A stretch of DNA of 38,962 nucleotides from Megamonas hypermegale (GTDB lineage Bacteria; Bacillota; Negativicutes; Selenomonadales; Selenomonadaceae): positions 10,301-49,262 of the forward strand of contig DCFC01000039.1 of NCBI GenBank assembly GCA_002314325.1, given 5' to 3'. The translations under genes were made by a program, and so were the position numbers. How positions within the stretch are numbered: position 1 is the stretch's first letter; every line of letters starts with the position of its first letter. The notes under the pieces were generated by a model. It was not told where the DNA came from and searched no databases. It was given only the letters and a program-made list of their open reading frames with translations. Below are positions 14,778 to 23,111 of the stretch, in pieces.

Positions 14778-15242
14778 TCAGTTTTTGCTGATATCTATCC
14801 ATTCAACGGCTTGGGAATATTTTTCCAGTTCCGGAATGGTGAGTTCGATGGCACTGTTTCGGCTGCCACAGGCGGGATATACTTTTTCAAATCGTTTTAA
14901 GGATTCATCAAGATATACTTTTACGCCGTCTTTGGAAGCAAACGGGCAGACACCGCCGATAGGAAATCCGGTAAGAGCTTCCACTTCATCGCCTTTCAGC
15001 ATGGTGGCTTTTTTGTGAAATTTTTCCTTGAATTTGCGATTGTCGATGCGGACATCGCCTGCCATTACGACGAGAATGGCTTTGTCATCTAATTTGAAAG
15101 ACATTGTTTTGGCGATATGGGCTTCTTCGCAGTGAAGCGCTTGCGCAGCTTCTGCAACGGTAGCACTGGAAACGGGAAATTCCATGACTTTGTCTTCCAT
15201 GTTGAACTGTTTGAAATACGTTTTCACTTTATCGATTGACAA
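14778..15242 (-). CDS. YbaK/EbsC family aminoacyl-tRNA deacylase
   Basis: Members of this family clear mischarged tRNA-Pro (often Cys-tRNA-Pro) or related species. The protein has the family's KTMSFKLDDKAILVVMAGD segment with its conserved lysine, GFPIGGVCPFA in the middle, and VYPACGSRNSAIELT near the end. The first ATG (15251) touches its ribosome site AAGAAGGA, leaving no spacing. A TTG three codons later (15242) is eight bases away and is the likelier start, giving 154 residues beginning MSIDKVK. It is only distantly similar to the deacylase at 3830-4312. Both lie on the minus strand and flank the CRISPR island. Confidence 0.87.
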   Translation of the reverse strand: MSIDKVKTYFKQFNMEDKVMEFPVSSATVAEAAQALHCEEAHIAKTMSFKLDDKAILVVMAGDVRIDNRKFKEKFHKKATMLKGDEVEALTGFPIGGVCPFASKDGVKVYLDESLKRFEKVYPACGSRNSAIELTIPELEKYSQAVEWIDISKN

Positions 15243-15292
15243 AATAATCATTCCTTCTTATTGTAATATTGTAAACACTATGATACCATAGA

Positions 15293-15327
15293 GAAAATAA
15301 AAAAGCCACTAACTGGCAGTCAGTGGC
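15293..15327 (-). terminator. Terminator of the DUF1858 gene
   Basis: On the minus strand GCCACTGACT pairs with AGTTAGTGGC (one G-U pair, three-base loop) and a T-rich run follows. Confidence 0.85.
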
Positions 15328-15341
15328 ATAATTTATGAAGA

Positions 15342-15545
15342 TTAAGCTTCTTTGCTGATAGCGGCATTTAAATCTTCCATGAGTTGGTCAACGTCGATAC
15401 CGTGAGCCGTAGCACCCTGTTCGATGTTTTCAAAGTGAGCGGCAGCACAGCCGAGGCAGCCCATACCGGCATTTATAAATACTTCTACAGTTTCAGGGTA
15501 GTTGCTTACAACTTCCATGATACCCATGTCTTTTGTTAAAGTCAT
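15342..15545 (-). CDS. DUF1858 small CxxC redox-type protein
   Basis: The 67-residue protein has the domain seen alone or fused to hybrid-cluster and other redox proteins in anaerobes. The pattern is GMGCLGCAAAHFENIEQGA, with Cys at 30 and 33, then a short helical tail. The two cysteines probably form a redox disulfide or bind metal. The function of the family is not known. The ATG has AAAAGGAG at a normal distance. It stands alone with its own terminator. Confidence 0.88.
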   Translation of the reverse strand: MTLTKDMGIMEVVSNYPETVEVFINAGMGCLGCAAAHFENIEQGATAHGIDVDQLMEDLNAAISKEA

Positions 15546-15619
15546 TTTAAAAGTCTCCTTTTAGATTAATTTATTTACAGGGGAATTATACCATATTTTT
15601 TTTCGTTTGAATATAGTAA

Positions 15620-15648
15620 TTGATAATTTTTATACTTAGAGTTAAAAT
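15620..15648 (+). promoter_or_regulatory. Probable promoter of the lgt-like operon
   Basis: TTGATA (15620-15625), a 17-base spacer, and TAAAAT (15643-15648). It lies about 45 bases before the first gene of the plus-strand group. Confidence 0.45.
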
Positions 15649-15695
15649 AAGGAACTGTGTTAAAGTTTGGAAGATGAACTAAAGAGGGAATGGAT

Positions 15696-16496
15696 ATGGA
15701 TTTTGTAGCATTTTCGTGGGAAAGTGTAAATGTTTATTGGTATGGTATAGCGATAGGAATTGCCGTGATTGCCGGTCTTGCAATCTGCCGAGTTAATGTA
15801 TGGCTGTATAAAGAGAATTTTGATACGGTCGTAAAAATTATGGTATGGGCAATTCCAAGCAGTATCATCGGTGCAAGGCTTGTTTATGTATTGCAGAATA
15901 TGGAATATTTTGTTGGTAGTCTTGCCGATATTTTTTGTCTATGGCAAGGCGGATTGTCCGTTTATGGTGCATTACTGGCGTTTTTTGCCGTTTGTATCGT
16001 TTATTTACGTCGGCAGCGTTTATCCGTGTTATACTGGCTGGATTTGATTATGCCGTCTGTCGTATTCGGTCTGATGATTTTGCAGCTGGTTAATTTTATG
16101 ATGCAGTTTTCCGTCGGCATGCCGCTGGGCATTGATTTGCCGAACGACCATACTCCGGCGGAATATATCGAGTATAAGTTCAGACCGTCCGGTTTTGAAG
16201 GATATCTGTATTTTCAGCCGGTGGCTTTTTACCAGGCGGTTGTTCATTTTTGCATATTTATTTTGACGGTGTTGTTGACATTTGTAAATAAGTTCTTTAA
16301 ATTATTGAATAACGGCACGATTTTTTTGCTGGCGCTGTTTCTGGTCGCCCTGTCGCGGTTTACGCTGGGCTTTCTGTATTTCAGCGTGGATAGGGACGTT
16401 TTATTGTATCCCGTGCAGTGGATTGCGCTGGTTGTGATGATATTGAGCATTTTATTTTATATAGGAAAGAACTTTTACAGAGCAAAGAGATTTTAA
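15696..16496 (+). CDS. Divergent Lgt-family membrane protein, probably not a standard prolipoprotein transferase
   Basis: The 266-residue protein has about seven hydrophobic segments and the Lgt order of motifs: WYG near 15-17, GARLVYVL (59-66), WQGGLSVYG (83-91), NF (133-134), QPVAFYQ (174-180) and RF near 221. In active Lgt the motifs read GGLSxHGG, GRxxNF and RFxxExxR. Here the His is Tyr90, the GR before NF is Leu-Gln (129-130), and the Glu and Arg after RF are Gly225 and Tyr228. By this hand alignment both arginines that are essential in E. coli Lgt are absent. It may have lost the reaction or use another lipid or protein. The ATG at 15696 fits the AGAGGGA site better than one six bases earlier. 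Confidence 0.7.
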   Translation: MDFVAFSWESVNVYWYGIAIGIAVIAGLAICRVNVWLYKENFDTVVKIMVWAIPSSIIGARLVYVLQNMEYFVGSLADIFCLWQGGLSVYGALLAFFAVCIVYLRRQRLSVLYWLDLIMPSVVFGLMILQLVNFMMQFSVGMPLGIDLPNDHTPAEYIEYKFRPSGFEGYLYFQPVAFYQAVVHFCIFILTVLLTFVNKFFKLLNNGTIFLLALFLVALSRFTLGFLYFSVDRDVLLYPVQWIALVVMILSILFYIGKNFYRAKRF

Positions 16497-16517
16497 GGAA
16501 AGAGAGTAGAAATATTC

Positions 16518-17327
16518 ATGCTAAAGAAAAGTATCTGGTATAAATTGATTTTGGTTATGATGATTTTATGCCTGCCGCTTTTGGTATCAAGCCCTAAAAT
16601 CATACCGGCTGCGGCTGCGGAAAATGAGGACAATATTTCCATTACCGTTTTGAATTACCATAAAGTGGATGATATGAATATAGCATTGTCCGTTCTGCCG
16701 AATGATTTTGACAGGCAGATGGCATATTTGAAGGAACACGGCTATAATACCATCAATAGCCAGCAATTGTATGAATATCTGGCAAACGGTGCGCCGCTTC
16801 CGCCTAATCCGATTATGATAACGTTTGATGACGGTTATGAGGATAATTACCGCAATGCGTATCCGATTTTACAGAAATACGGTTTTACTGGCACGATTTT
16901 CGTTATAACGGATTTTGTGAGTGCGCAGCCGAATTATCTGACTTGGGAACAGATTAAGGAAATGAAGGCACACGGCATGGATTTTCAGTCGCATACGGCT
17001 ACACATCAGTCGATGACAGGGCTGAGTGAGGAACAGCTGCGTCAGGAGCTTACGAAATCGAAACAGACGCTTGATGCGCAGTTAAATCAGGATACTTTGT
17101 TTGTAGCTTATCCGACCGGCACGTATAATCTGTATATAGCAAAGCTGGTTGATGAAGCGGGATACAAGGGAGCATTCACGATAAAATACGGCAATATTGA
17201 CAAAGACAGCAATATTTACGCTTTGGAGCGCGTGCCGATTTTTCATACGGAAAATACGTTCCTGTCCTTTTATGAACGAATGCATTATATACCTGTTTTT
17301 GAACGGTTGGGCTGGTACAAGAGCTGA
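16518..17327 (+). CDS. Secreted polysaccharide deacetylase (NodB domain)
   Basis: The enzyme probably removes acetyl groups from a surface or wall polysaccharide outside the membrane. The 269-residue protein has an N-terminal signal peptide or anchor (basic 1-9, hydrophobic 10-24, then AAAA at 31-34). The NodB domain has TFDDGYEDN with Asp104 and Asp105, then SHTATHQSM with the zinc ligands His159 and His163. The motif set is complete, so it is likely active. The gene starts 21 bases after the Lgt-like gene and is probably co-transcribed with it. The substrate could be peptidoglycan N-acetylglucosamine or a capsule, and the sequence does not decide. Confidence 0.88.
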   Translation: MLKKSIWYKLILVMMILCLPLLVSSPKIIPAAAAENEDNISITVLNYHKVDDMNIALSVLPNDFDRQMAYLKEHGYNTINSQQLYEYLANGAPLPPNPIMITFDDGYEDNYRNAYPILQKYGFTGTIFVITDFVSAQPNYLTWEQIKEMKAHGMDFQSHTATHQSMTGLSEEQLRQELTKSKQTLDAQLNQDTLFVAYPTGTYNLYIAKLVDEAGYKGAFTIKYGNIDKDSNIYALERVPIFHTENTFLSFYERMHYIPVFERLGWYKS

Positions 17328-17409
17328 TATTTTCTATTGAAATAAAGTTCATTGCCTGTTAAAATTATAAATAATAATTATCGGGCTATAAAATAGGGGT
17401 GGTTAATTC

Positions 17410-18345
17410 GTGGAATTTGAACATGTCAGTGTTCTGCCGCAGGAAGTTATTGCCGGTCTGAATATAAAGCCGGACGGCACGTATGTGGATTGTACGCTGG
17501 GCGGCGCCGGTCATGCTTCACGCATTGCGGAAAAACTGAATGAGAACGGTCATTTAATCGGTATTGACCAGGACGATGACGCAATAGAGGTAGCTTCGTC
17601 AAGGCTCAAACCGTATAAATGTAAAATAGATATTGTACACAGTAATTTTAAAAATTTGGAGCAGGTCTTAAAAGATTTGCAGATAGAGTTTGTTGACGGA
17701 TTTCTGTTTGATTTGGGCGTATCATCGTATCAGCTGGATGAAGCGGACAGAGGTTTTTCGTATATGCACGATGCGCCGCTTGATATGCGCATGGACAAAG
17801 CGGGAAAGTTTTCGGCATATGATGTAGTCAACGGGTATGATGAGGAGAAACTCAATTATATTTTCAAGACGTACGGAGAAGAACGCTGGTCAAAGCGCAT
17901 TGCGCAGTTTATCGTGGAGTATCGCCGGGAAAATCCGATTGAAACAACGGGTCAGCTCGTGGATATCATCAGAAGAGCTATACCAGCGGCAGTGCGCAAG
18001 AAAGCTACGGGTCATCCGGCCAAAAGAATTTTTCAGGCCATCCGCATTGAGGTAAATAATGAACTCGGCATACTGGAAGATACGTTCCGCACGGCTGTTA
18101 GTCATTTAAACTGCGGCGGGCGCATTGCCGTGATAACGTTCCATTCGCTGGAAGACCGGATAACGAAAAACGTATTTAAGGAAATGGCGAGAGGCTGTAT
18201 CTGTCCGCCGCAGCTGCCTGTGTGTGTCTGTCATCACAAGGCGCAGATAAAACTGTGCGGCAAGGCGATTAAACCGTCGAATGAGGAAATGGAAGAAAAT
18301 TCCCGTTCCAAGAGTGCTAAGCTGAGAATAGCTGAGAAATTGTAA
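17410..18345 (+). CDS. rsmH: 16S rRNA (cytosine-1402-N4) methyltransferase
   Basis: RsmH (MraW) methylates C1402 of 16S rRNA with S-adenosylmethionine. The 311-residue protein begins EHVSVLPQEVI and carries GGAGHA at 31-36 (SAM binding), DLGVSSYQLD, and a C-terminal TFHSLEDRI. It is the usual second gene of a division and cell-wall cluster, but mraZ, which normally comes first, is not upstream. The GTG start at 17410 follows AGGGGTGG. ftsL begins 19 bases after the stop. Confidence 0.96.
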   Translation: MEFEHVSVLPQEVIAGLNIKPDGTYVDCTLGGAGHASRIAEKLNENGHLIGIDQDDDAIEVASSRLKPYKCKIDIVHSNFKNLEQVLKDLQIEFVDGFLFDLGVSSYQLDEADRGFSYMHDAPLDMRMDKAGKFSAYDVVNGYDEEKLNYIFKTYGEERWSKRIAQFIVEYRRENPIETTGQLVDIIRRAIPAAVRKKATGHPAKRIFQAIRIEVNNELGILEDTFRTAVSHLNCGGRIAVITFHSLEDRITKNVFKEMARGCICPPQLPVCVCHHKAQIKLCGKAIKPSNEEMEENSRSKSAKLRIAEKL

Positions 18346-18364
18346 TTTCAGGAGGAATAATAAT

Positions 18365-18739
18365 ATGGTGGCGCAGCGTAAAGAGGTTGAATGGGAGAGT
18401 GAACAGGCTCTGCCGCGGCGAAATAAAATAAGAAAAACAGTACAACAGAGAAGGCAGGAAAAGAATTTGAACAATGCGTTGCGTACCAGATGTATGATAT
18501 TATTTGTTATTACGACAGTATTGGCGGTCTTTTTCATTTTGCGCAGCGGCATGGCGGCAAGTGAAGCGTATCAGCTAAATCAGATGAAAGGACAGGCAAC
18601 CGTGCTGGAAACGGAAAATGCCCGGCTGCATCTGGAAATAGCCCATTTGAAATCGCCGGAGAGAATTCAGCAGATTGCTCAGCAGGAGCTCGGTATGATA
18701 CTGCCGGACAAGTTTTTCTTTTCAACTAAAAATAACTGA
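18365..18739 (+). CDS. ftsL: FtsL-like division protein
   Basis: This bitopic protein would join FtsQ and DivIC/FtsB at the septum. The 124 residues consist of a basic cytoplasmic tail (1-41), one membrane segment (about 43-59), a heptad-like coiled coil (about 64-97, LNQMKGQATVLETENARL) and the typical SPERIQQIAQQELGM tail. The ATG follows CAGGAGGAATAATA. A strong terminator follows directly, so the next gene, murE, is not simply read from the same transcript. The label is from position and topology, because FtsL sequences vary. Confidence 0.85.
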   Translation: MVAQRKEVEWESEQALPRRNKIRKTVQQRRQEKNLNNALRTRCMILFVITTVLAVFFILRSGMAASEAYQLNQMKGQATVLETENARLHLEIAHLKSPERIQQIAQQELGMILPDKFFFSTKNN

Positions 18740-18741
18740 TG

Positions 18742-18790
18742 ATTAAGCCATATTTTTCTTTAATTTGAAAATTTATGGCTTAATTTTTTT
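18742..18790 (+). terminator. Terminator after ftsL
   Basis: ATTAAGCCATA (18742-18752) pairs perfectly with TATGGCTTAAT (18774-18784), followed by a run of T. It splits the cell-wall cluster just where ftsI usually starts. Confidence 0.8.
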
Positions 18791-18857
18791 ATAGTATACA
18801 TTAATACATAAGTGAGCTATAATATAGGTTGATTTATATAGTCATTTAAGAATAATA

Positions 18858-19054
18858 CCTGTTGCGCTAGTTAATTTTCTAAAGCAGTATAATACTTTAT
18901 ATTTAGTGAGGTTAACTGCTAACAGGCAGCGAATATAAAGATGGATATTCGGCAGTGATAAAGCTTTGAAATACCCTAGTTAAATGCCAATATCGAACGA
19001 ATATAAAGTATTATACTGCTGTCTAGAGGCTCAATGTCTTACTAGCACAATAGG
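18858..19054 (+). mobile_element. MITE-like element, copy 1, with an inserted segment
   Basis: The ends CCTGTTGCGCTAGT and ACTAGCACAATAGG are imperfect terminal inverted repeats (12 of 14). Inside are the subterminal arms shared by all copies: AGCAGTATAATACTTTATAT before, and its complement after, the centre. Compared with the copy at 22955, the central eight bases are replaced by about 76 bases that include a 33-base exact copy of cas7. GAATAAT occurs just outside both ends (18850-18856 and 19056-19062), which looks like a worn target duplication. It encodes no protein. The rest of the 342-base ftsL-murE gap holds the terminator before it and the murE ribosome site after it. Confidence 0.8.
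18946..18978 (-). other. 33-bp exact copy of a cas7 segment inside MITE copy 1
   Basis: These 33 bases are identical to 7523-7555 in cas7. At the cas7 site the minus-strand sequence just 5' of the match is TTTCA, a PAM-like pentamer. In the MITE the corresponding 5' neighbour is GGCATTTAAC, loosely like the repeat end TGTATTTGAAT. It could be a spacer-like unit, an antisense element or an accidental copy. The strand given is that of the spacer-like reading. Confidence 0.6.
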
Positions 19055-19081
19055 TGAATAATCGTTTTGGGAGGATATAAA

Positions 19082-20575
19082 ATGACCATAAAGCAGCTGG
19101 TGTCTGTATTAAAAGATGTGGAAGTGTTCGGAGATATGGATAAGGAAATAGAATTTATCGCGCACGACTCGCGCCGTGTACGCAACAATACTTTATTCGT
19201 ATGTATTTCCGGCACGAGAGTAGACGGAAATAAATTTATTCCGCAGGCTGTCAAGGCGGGAGCATGTGCCGTTATGACGGAAGCGGATGTACAGGCTCCG
19301 GAAGGCGTTACTGTTATAAAGGTAAAAGATATTCATAAAGCTATGGAACTTTGCGTGCCGTATTTTTACGGCTATCCGGGCAAAAAAATGCGCATGATAG
19401 GCGTAACGGGAACGAACGGCAAGACGAGCAGCACGTATATGCTCCGCGACATTCTGCGCCGTGCAGGCTACAAAGTCGGCGTTATCGGCACGATTAAAAT
19501 CATGATTGAAGATGAAGAGCTGCCAATTCACAATACGACGCCGGACGTAGTTGATTTGCAGGAAACGCTGCATAATATGTATCAAAAAGGCATGGATTAC
19601 GTCGTGATGGAAGTTTCTTCCCATGCACTCGATATGAACCGTGTTGCCGGCTGTGAATACGATACGGCGATATTCACGAATTTGACGCAGGACCATCTGG
19701 ATTACCATAAAACGATGGAAAATTATGCTTTAGCTAAAGCAAAACTGTTTGAAGGTCTGTCTGCTTCCGGCTCGGTAAAAACGGGCAAGACGGCCGTTAT
19801 CAATATAGATGATGAATTGGGCAGCAAGACAATGCTGGAGCATACGCACTGCAATCTGATTACGTACGGCATAAAGCGCAAAGATGCCGCACTGAAAGCG
19901 GAAAATGTGGAAATAAAAGCTTCGGGTGCCTCCTTTGATGTGGAATATAATAATGAAGCAATTCATTTTGATTTAAAAGTAACGGGTATGTTCAACGTAT
20001 ACAACATTCTGGGCGTAATCGGCGCGGCTTTGGCGGAACATATCGCTCCAGCCGTTATCCGTGAAACGCTGGAAAATTTTGAAGCGGTAGCAGGCCGTTT
20101 CGAGCTGGTGCGACAGGGACAGGATTTCAGTGTAATCGTCGATTATGCGCATACGCCGGACGGTTTGGAAAATGTGCTTAAAACGGCACGCGAAATTGCG
20201 AAAAAACGCCTGATTGTTGTATTCGGCTGCGGCGGCGACCGTGACAGAACAAAACGTCCGATTATGGGACGCATTGCGGCGCAGTTGGCGGATGTGGTAA
20301 TCGCAACTTCGGATAATCCGCGCACGGAAGATCCGGAATTTATTTTATCGCAAGTGGAAGAAGGCGTGCTTCCGGCACTGCACGGCAATTTCCATGAAAA
20401 AATCACGGACAGACGGCAGGCGATTTTCCGCGCGGTTGAATTGGCGCAGAAAGACGATATCGTCCTGATAGCCGGTAAAGGCCACGAAAATTATCAGATT
20501 TTGAAAACGGGAACAATTCATTTTGACGATAAGGAAGTTGCAATTGAAGCAATTAGGAGGAAGTTAAATGGCTGA
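19082..20575 (+). CDS. murE: UDP-MurNAc-tripeptide synthetase, meso-DAP adding
   Basis: MurE adds the third amino acid to UDP-MurNAc-L-Ala-D-Glu in the cytoplasm. The chosen ATG (19082) lies behind GGGAGG, and an in-frame TTG at 19067 overlaps that site and is unlikely. The 497-residue protein has the ATP loop GVTGTNGKTSS near 105-115, and DNPR in TSDNPRTEDP near 405, the motif that selects meso-diaminopimelate over lysine. FGCGGDRDRTKRP marks the C-terminal ligase domain. It overlaps murF by eight bases. In many relatives an ftsI-type transpeptidase gene stands between ftsL and murE, but here a MITE does. Confidence 0.96.
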   Translation: MTIKQLVSVLKDVEVFGDMDKEIEFIAHDSRRVRNNTLFVCISGTRVDGNKFIPQAVKAGACAVMTEADVQAPEGVTVIKVKDIHKAMELCVPYFYGYPGKKMRMIGVTGTNGKTSSTYMLRDILRRAGYKVGVIGTIKIMIEDEELPIHNTTPDVVDLQETLHNMYQKGMDYVVMEVSSHALDMNRVAGCEYDTAIFTNLTQDHLDYHKTMENYALAKAKLFEGLSASGSVKTGKTAVINIDDELGSKTMLEHTHCNLITYGIKRKDAALKAENVEIKASGASFDVEYNNEAIHFDLKVTGMFNVYNILGVIGAALAEHIAPAVIRETLENFEAVAGRFELVRQGQDFSVIVDYAHTPDGLENVLKTAREIAKKRLIVVFGCGGDRDRTKRPIMGRIAAQLADVVIATSDNPRTEDPEFILSQVEEGVLPALHGNFHEKITDRRQAIFRAVELAQKDDIVLIAGKGHENYQILKTGTIHFDDKEVAIEAIRRKLNG

Positions 20576-21959
20576 TTATCAATTTAATTTGACGCAGGTT
20601 ATGCAGGCGACGAACGCTGTTTTGAAAAAACTGACTTCGGCGGCTGTTTTCGGCGGCGTTACGACGGATACGCGCAAAGTGGAAGAAGGCATGCTTTTCG
20701 TTGCCTTGAAAGGTGAAAAATTCGACGGGCATGATTTTATCGCGCAGGCGGCGCAAAAAGGCGCAATCGGCGCGATTGTAAATAAAGATTACGATGTATC
20801 GCTTTTGGAAGATGTGGATATTGATATTTTGGCCGTAGACGACACGCTTAAGGCTTATCAGGATTTGGCGAAATTCTGGCGCAGCAAGTTCTCTATTCCG
20901 GTAATCGGCATTACTGGCTCGAACGGCAAAACGACGACGAAGGATTTGACGGCGGCCGTGCTTTCCGGTAAATGGAACGTACTAAAAACGCAGGCTAATT
21001 TCAACAATGAAATCGGCTTGCCGATGACACTTTTGCAGCTCAATAAAACGCATGATGCCGCCGTAGTGGAAATGGGTATGCGCGGTCTCGGTCAGATTAA
21101 AGCACTGACGGAGATTGCCAAACCGACAATCGGTGTTATCACCAATGTCGGCGAGACACATTTGGAACTGCTCGGCACGATAGAAAATATCGCTAAAGCG
21201 AAAAGCGAGATGGCGCAGGCGATTGAAATCAACGGCAAGGTTATTTTAAACGCCGATGATGAACACGTGGCGAAAATGCGGGAAGTAACGAAAGCGCGCG
21301 CTGTGTATTTCGGCATAAATCACATGGCTGACGTGAAAGCTTTCGACATTAAAACGGTTGAAGGCGGCAGAACGGAATTTGAGGCGATTGTCGGTGAAAA
21401 TACGGCGCATTTCACTTTGAATATGCTCGGCATTCACAATGTGTACAACTGTCTGGCAGCGCTTGCCGTAGGGTATGCGTGCGGCCTCACGATTGAGGAA
21501 ATGCAAAAGGGTTTAGCTTCGTTCAAGCCGACGGCAATGCGTTTTGAATATAAGAAAATCGGTGATTTTAACATTATCAACGATGCGTACAATGCCAGCC
21601 CGATGTCGACGGAGGCGGCGCTCAAAAATCTGGCGCAGGTGGCGCAGGGCCGCAAAATTCTCGTGATGGGCGATATGTTTGAGCTGGGCAGCGTAGAGAT
21701 TGCAGCGCATGAAAATGTGGCGCAGCAGGCAAAGCAGGCAGGTGTTGATGTGCTTATCACGCGAGGCGGTCTTACGAAAAATACGGCACGCAAAGCGCGT
21801 GAATTGGGCATTGCAGATGTTTATGAATGTGAAAGCCATGAAGAAGCCGCAGCCGTCCTGCAAAAAATTCTGCAAAAAGGCGATACGGTTTTATTCAAGG
21901 GGTCGCACGGTATGCACATGGAAAAAATAATTGAATTACTGGAGAATGAATATAAATGA
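20568..21959 (+). CDS. murF: UDP-MurNAc-pentapeptide synthetase
   Basis: MurF adds D-Ala-D-Ala to the UDP-MurNAc-tripeptide. The 463-residue protein has the loop GITGSNGKTTTKD near 110-122 and the central NDAYNASPMS motif near 342-351, both typical of MurF. The ATG overlaps the end of murE by eight bases, with AGGAGG just before it, so the two are translationally coupled. It overlaps mraY by four bases (ATGA). No residue of note is missing. Confidence 0.95.
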   Translation: MADYQFNLTQVMQATNAVLKKLTSAAVFGGVTTDTRKVEEGMLFVALKGEKFDGHDFIAQAAQKGAIGAIVNKDYDVSLLEDVDIDILAVDDTLKAYQDLAKFWRSKFSIPVIGITGSNGKTTTKDLTAAVLSGKWNVLKTQANFNNEIGLPMTLLQLNKTHDAAVVEMGMRGLGQIKALTEIAKPTIGVITNVGETHLELLGTIENIAKAKSEMAQAIEINGKVILNADDEHVAKMREVTKARAVYFGINHMADVKAFDIKTVEGGRTEFEAIVGENTAHFTLNMLGIHNVYNCLAALAVGYACGLTIEEMQKGLASFKPTAMRFEYKKIGDFNIINDAYNASPMSTEAALKNLAQVAQGRKILVMGDMFELGSVEIAAHENVAQQAKQAGVDVLITRGGLTKNTARKARELGIADVYECESHEEAAAVLQKILQKGDTVLFKGSHGMHMEKIIELLENEYK

Positions 21960-22930
21960 TGGAGATTTTTAATCTTAACATGCTTTGGGCAGCGATTGCA
22001 GCTGCCCTTGTGGTTTTGGTGACGGGACCGTTTCTGATACCGGAGCTGCACAAGCTGAAATTCGGACAGAGTATCCGCGAGGAAGGGCCGAAAAGTCATC
22101 AGGCGAAATCCGGCACGCCGACAATGGGCGGCATCATGATTATCGCCGGTATAACGATTGCCACGCTGATTTTTGCCGATTGGAGCATTGAAATCGGTCT
22201 GGCGCTGTTTGTCATGCTTGGCCATTTTGTTCTCGGCTTTCTGGATGATTATATTAAAGTTGTCTTAAAGCGTAATCTGGGGCTTAAAGCAAAGCAGAAA
22301 TTTTTAGGACAGCTCATCATTGCACTTATCGTAACGTATATCGGCATAAATTATACGGGACTTACGCAGGACGTATGGATACCGTTTATCGGCAAATCGT
22401 ACGATATCGGCTGGTTTTACTACGTACTTGTAATCGGCGTGCTGGTCGGAACGACGAATGCCGTAAATCTCACGGACGGACTGGACGGATTGGCGGCAGG
22501 CTCGATGGCGGTGGCTTCGCTCGGCTTTGTGGCTGTCTGCCTTTATTTCGGTAAAGTAAATCTGGCGATATTCAGCTTTGCCTGCTTCGGCGCGTGCGTT
22601 GCATTTTTAAAATTTAACTATCATCCGGCTAAGGTGTTCATGGGTGATACGGGTTCGCTGGCGCTCGGCGGCGTGTTGGCGGCGCTGGGGATTTTGACGA
22701 AAACGGAACTGCTGCTGATTATCCTTGGCGGACTGTTCGTTATTGAAACGCTGTCCGTTATAATTCAGGTAACGTCGTTTAAGACGACAGGCAAACGCGT
22801 ATTTTTGATGAGCCCTATTCATCATCATTTCGAGCTTAAAGGCTGGTCGGAAACACGCGTAGTCTGGTCGTTCTGGACAGCGGAGCTGGTGTTCTGCGTA
22901 CTGGCGATGCTTACACTGCATTTCAGTTAA
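21956..22930 (+). CDS. mraY: Phospho-MurNAc-pentapeptide transferase
   Basis: MraY transfers phospho-MurNAc-pentapeptide to undecaprenyl phosphate in the membrane and makes lipid I. The 324-residue protein has about ten membrane segments and the family motifs FLDDYIKV, NLTDGLDGLAAG, GDTGSLALGG and SPIHHHFELKGW. These carry the aspartates and histidines of the active site. It overlaps murF by four bases. It is followed by MITE copy 2 rather than directly by murD. Confidence 0.97.
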   Translation: MMEIFNLNMLWAAIAAALVVLVTGPFLIPELHKLKFGQSIREEGPKSHQAKSGTPTMGGIMIIAGITIATLIFADWSIEIGLALFVMLGHFVLGFLDDYIKVVLKRNLGLKAKQKFLGQLIIALIVTYIGINYTGLTQDVWIPFIGKSYDIGWFYYVLVIGVLVGTTNAVNLTDGLDGLAAGSMAVASLGFVAVCLYFGKVNLAIFSFACFGACVAFLKFNYHPAKVFMGDTGSLALGGVLAALGILTKTELLLIILGGLFVIETLSVIIQVTSFKTTGKRVFLMSPIHHHFELKGWSETRVVWSFWTAELVFCVLAMLTLHFS

Positions 22931-22954
22931 TAATTTTAAATTAGATTAAGTATA

Positions 22955-23083
22955 CCTGTTGTGTCAGTTGATTTTCTGAAGCAGTATAATACTTTATATT
23001 TAGTGAGGTTAAGTGACAACATCGAACAAATATAAAGTATTATACTGCTGCTTGCAGGCTCGATGTTTTACTGACATAACAAA
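22955..23083 (+). mobile_element. MITE-like element, copy 2
   Basis: This is the cleanest copy, about 129 bases. The ends CCTGTTGTGTCAGT and ACTGACATAACAAA are imperfect inverted repeats. AGCAGTATAATACTTTATAT starts one 22-base inner arm, whose perfect complement follows after the centre (AGTGAGGTTAAGTGACAACA plus a few bases). As RNA it would form a long hairpin between mraY and murD. No clear target duplication was found. Confidence 0.8.
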
Positions 23084-23111
23084 TTAAAATTTGTATTTTG
23101 GAGAAGATAAA

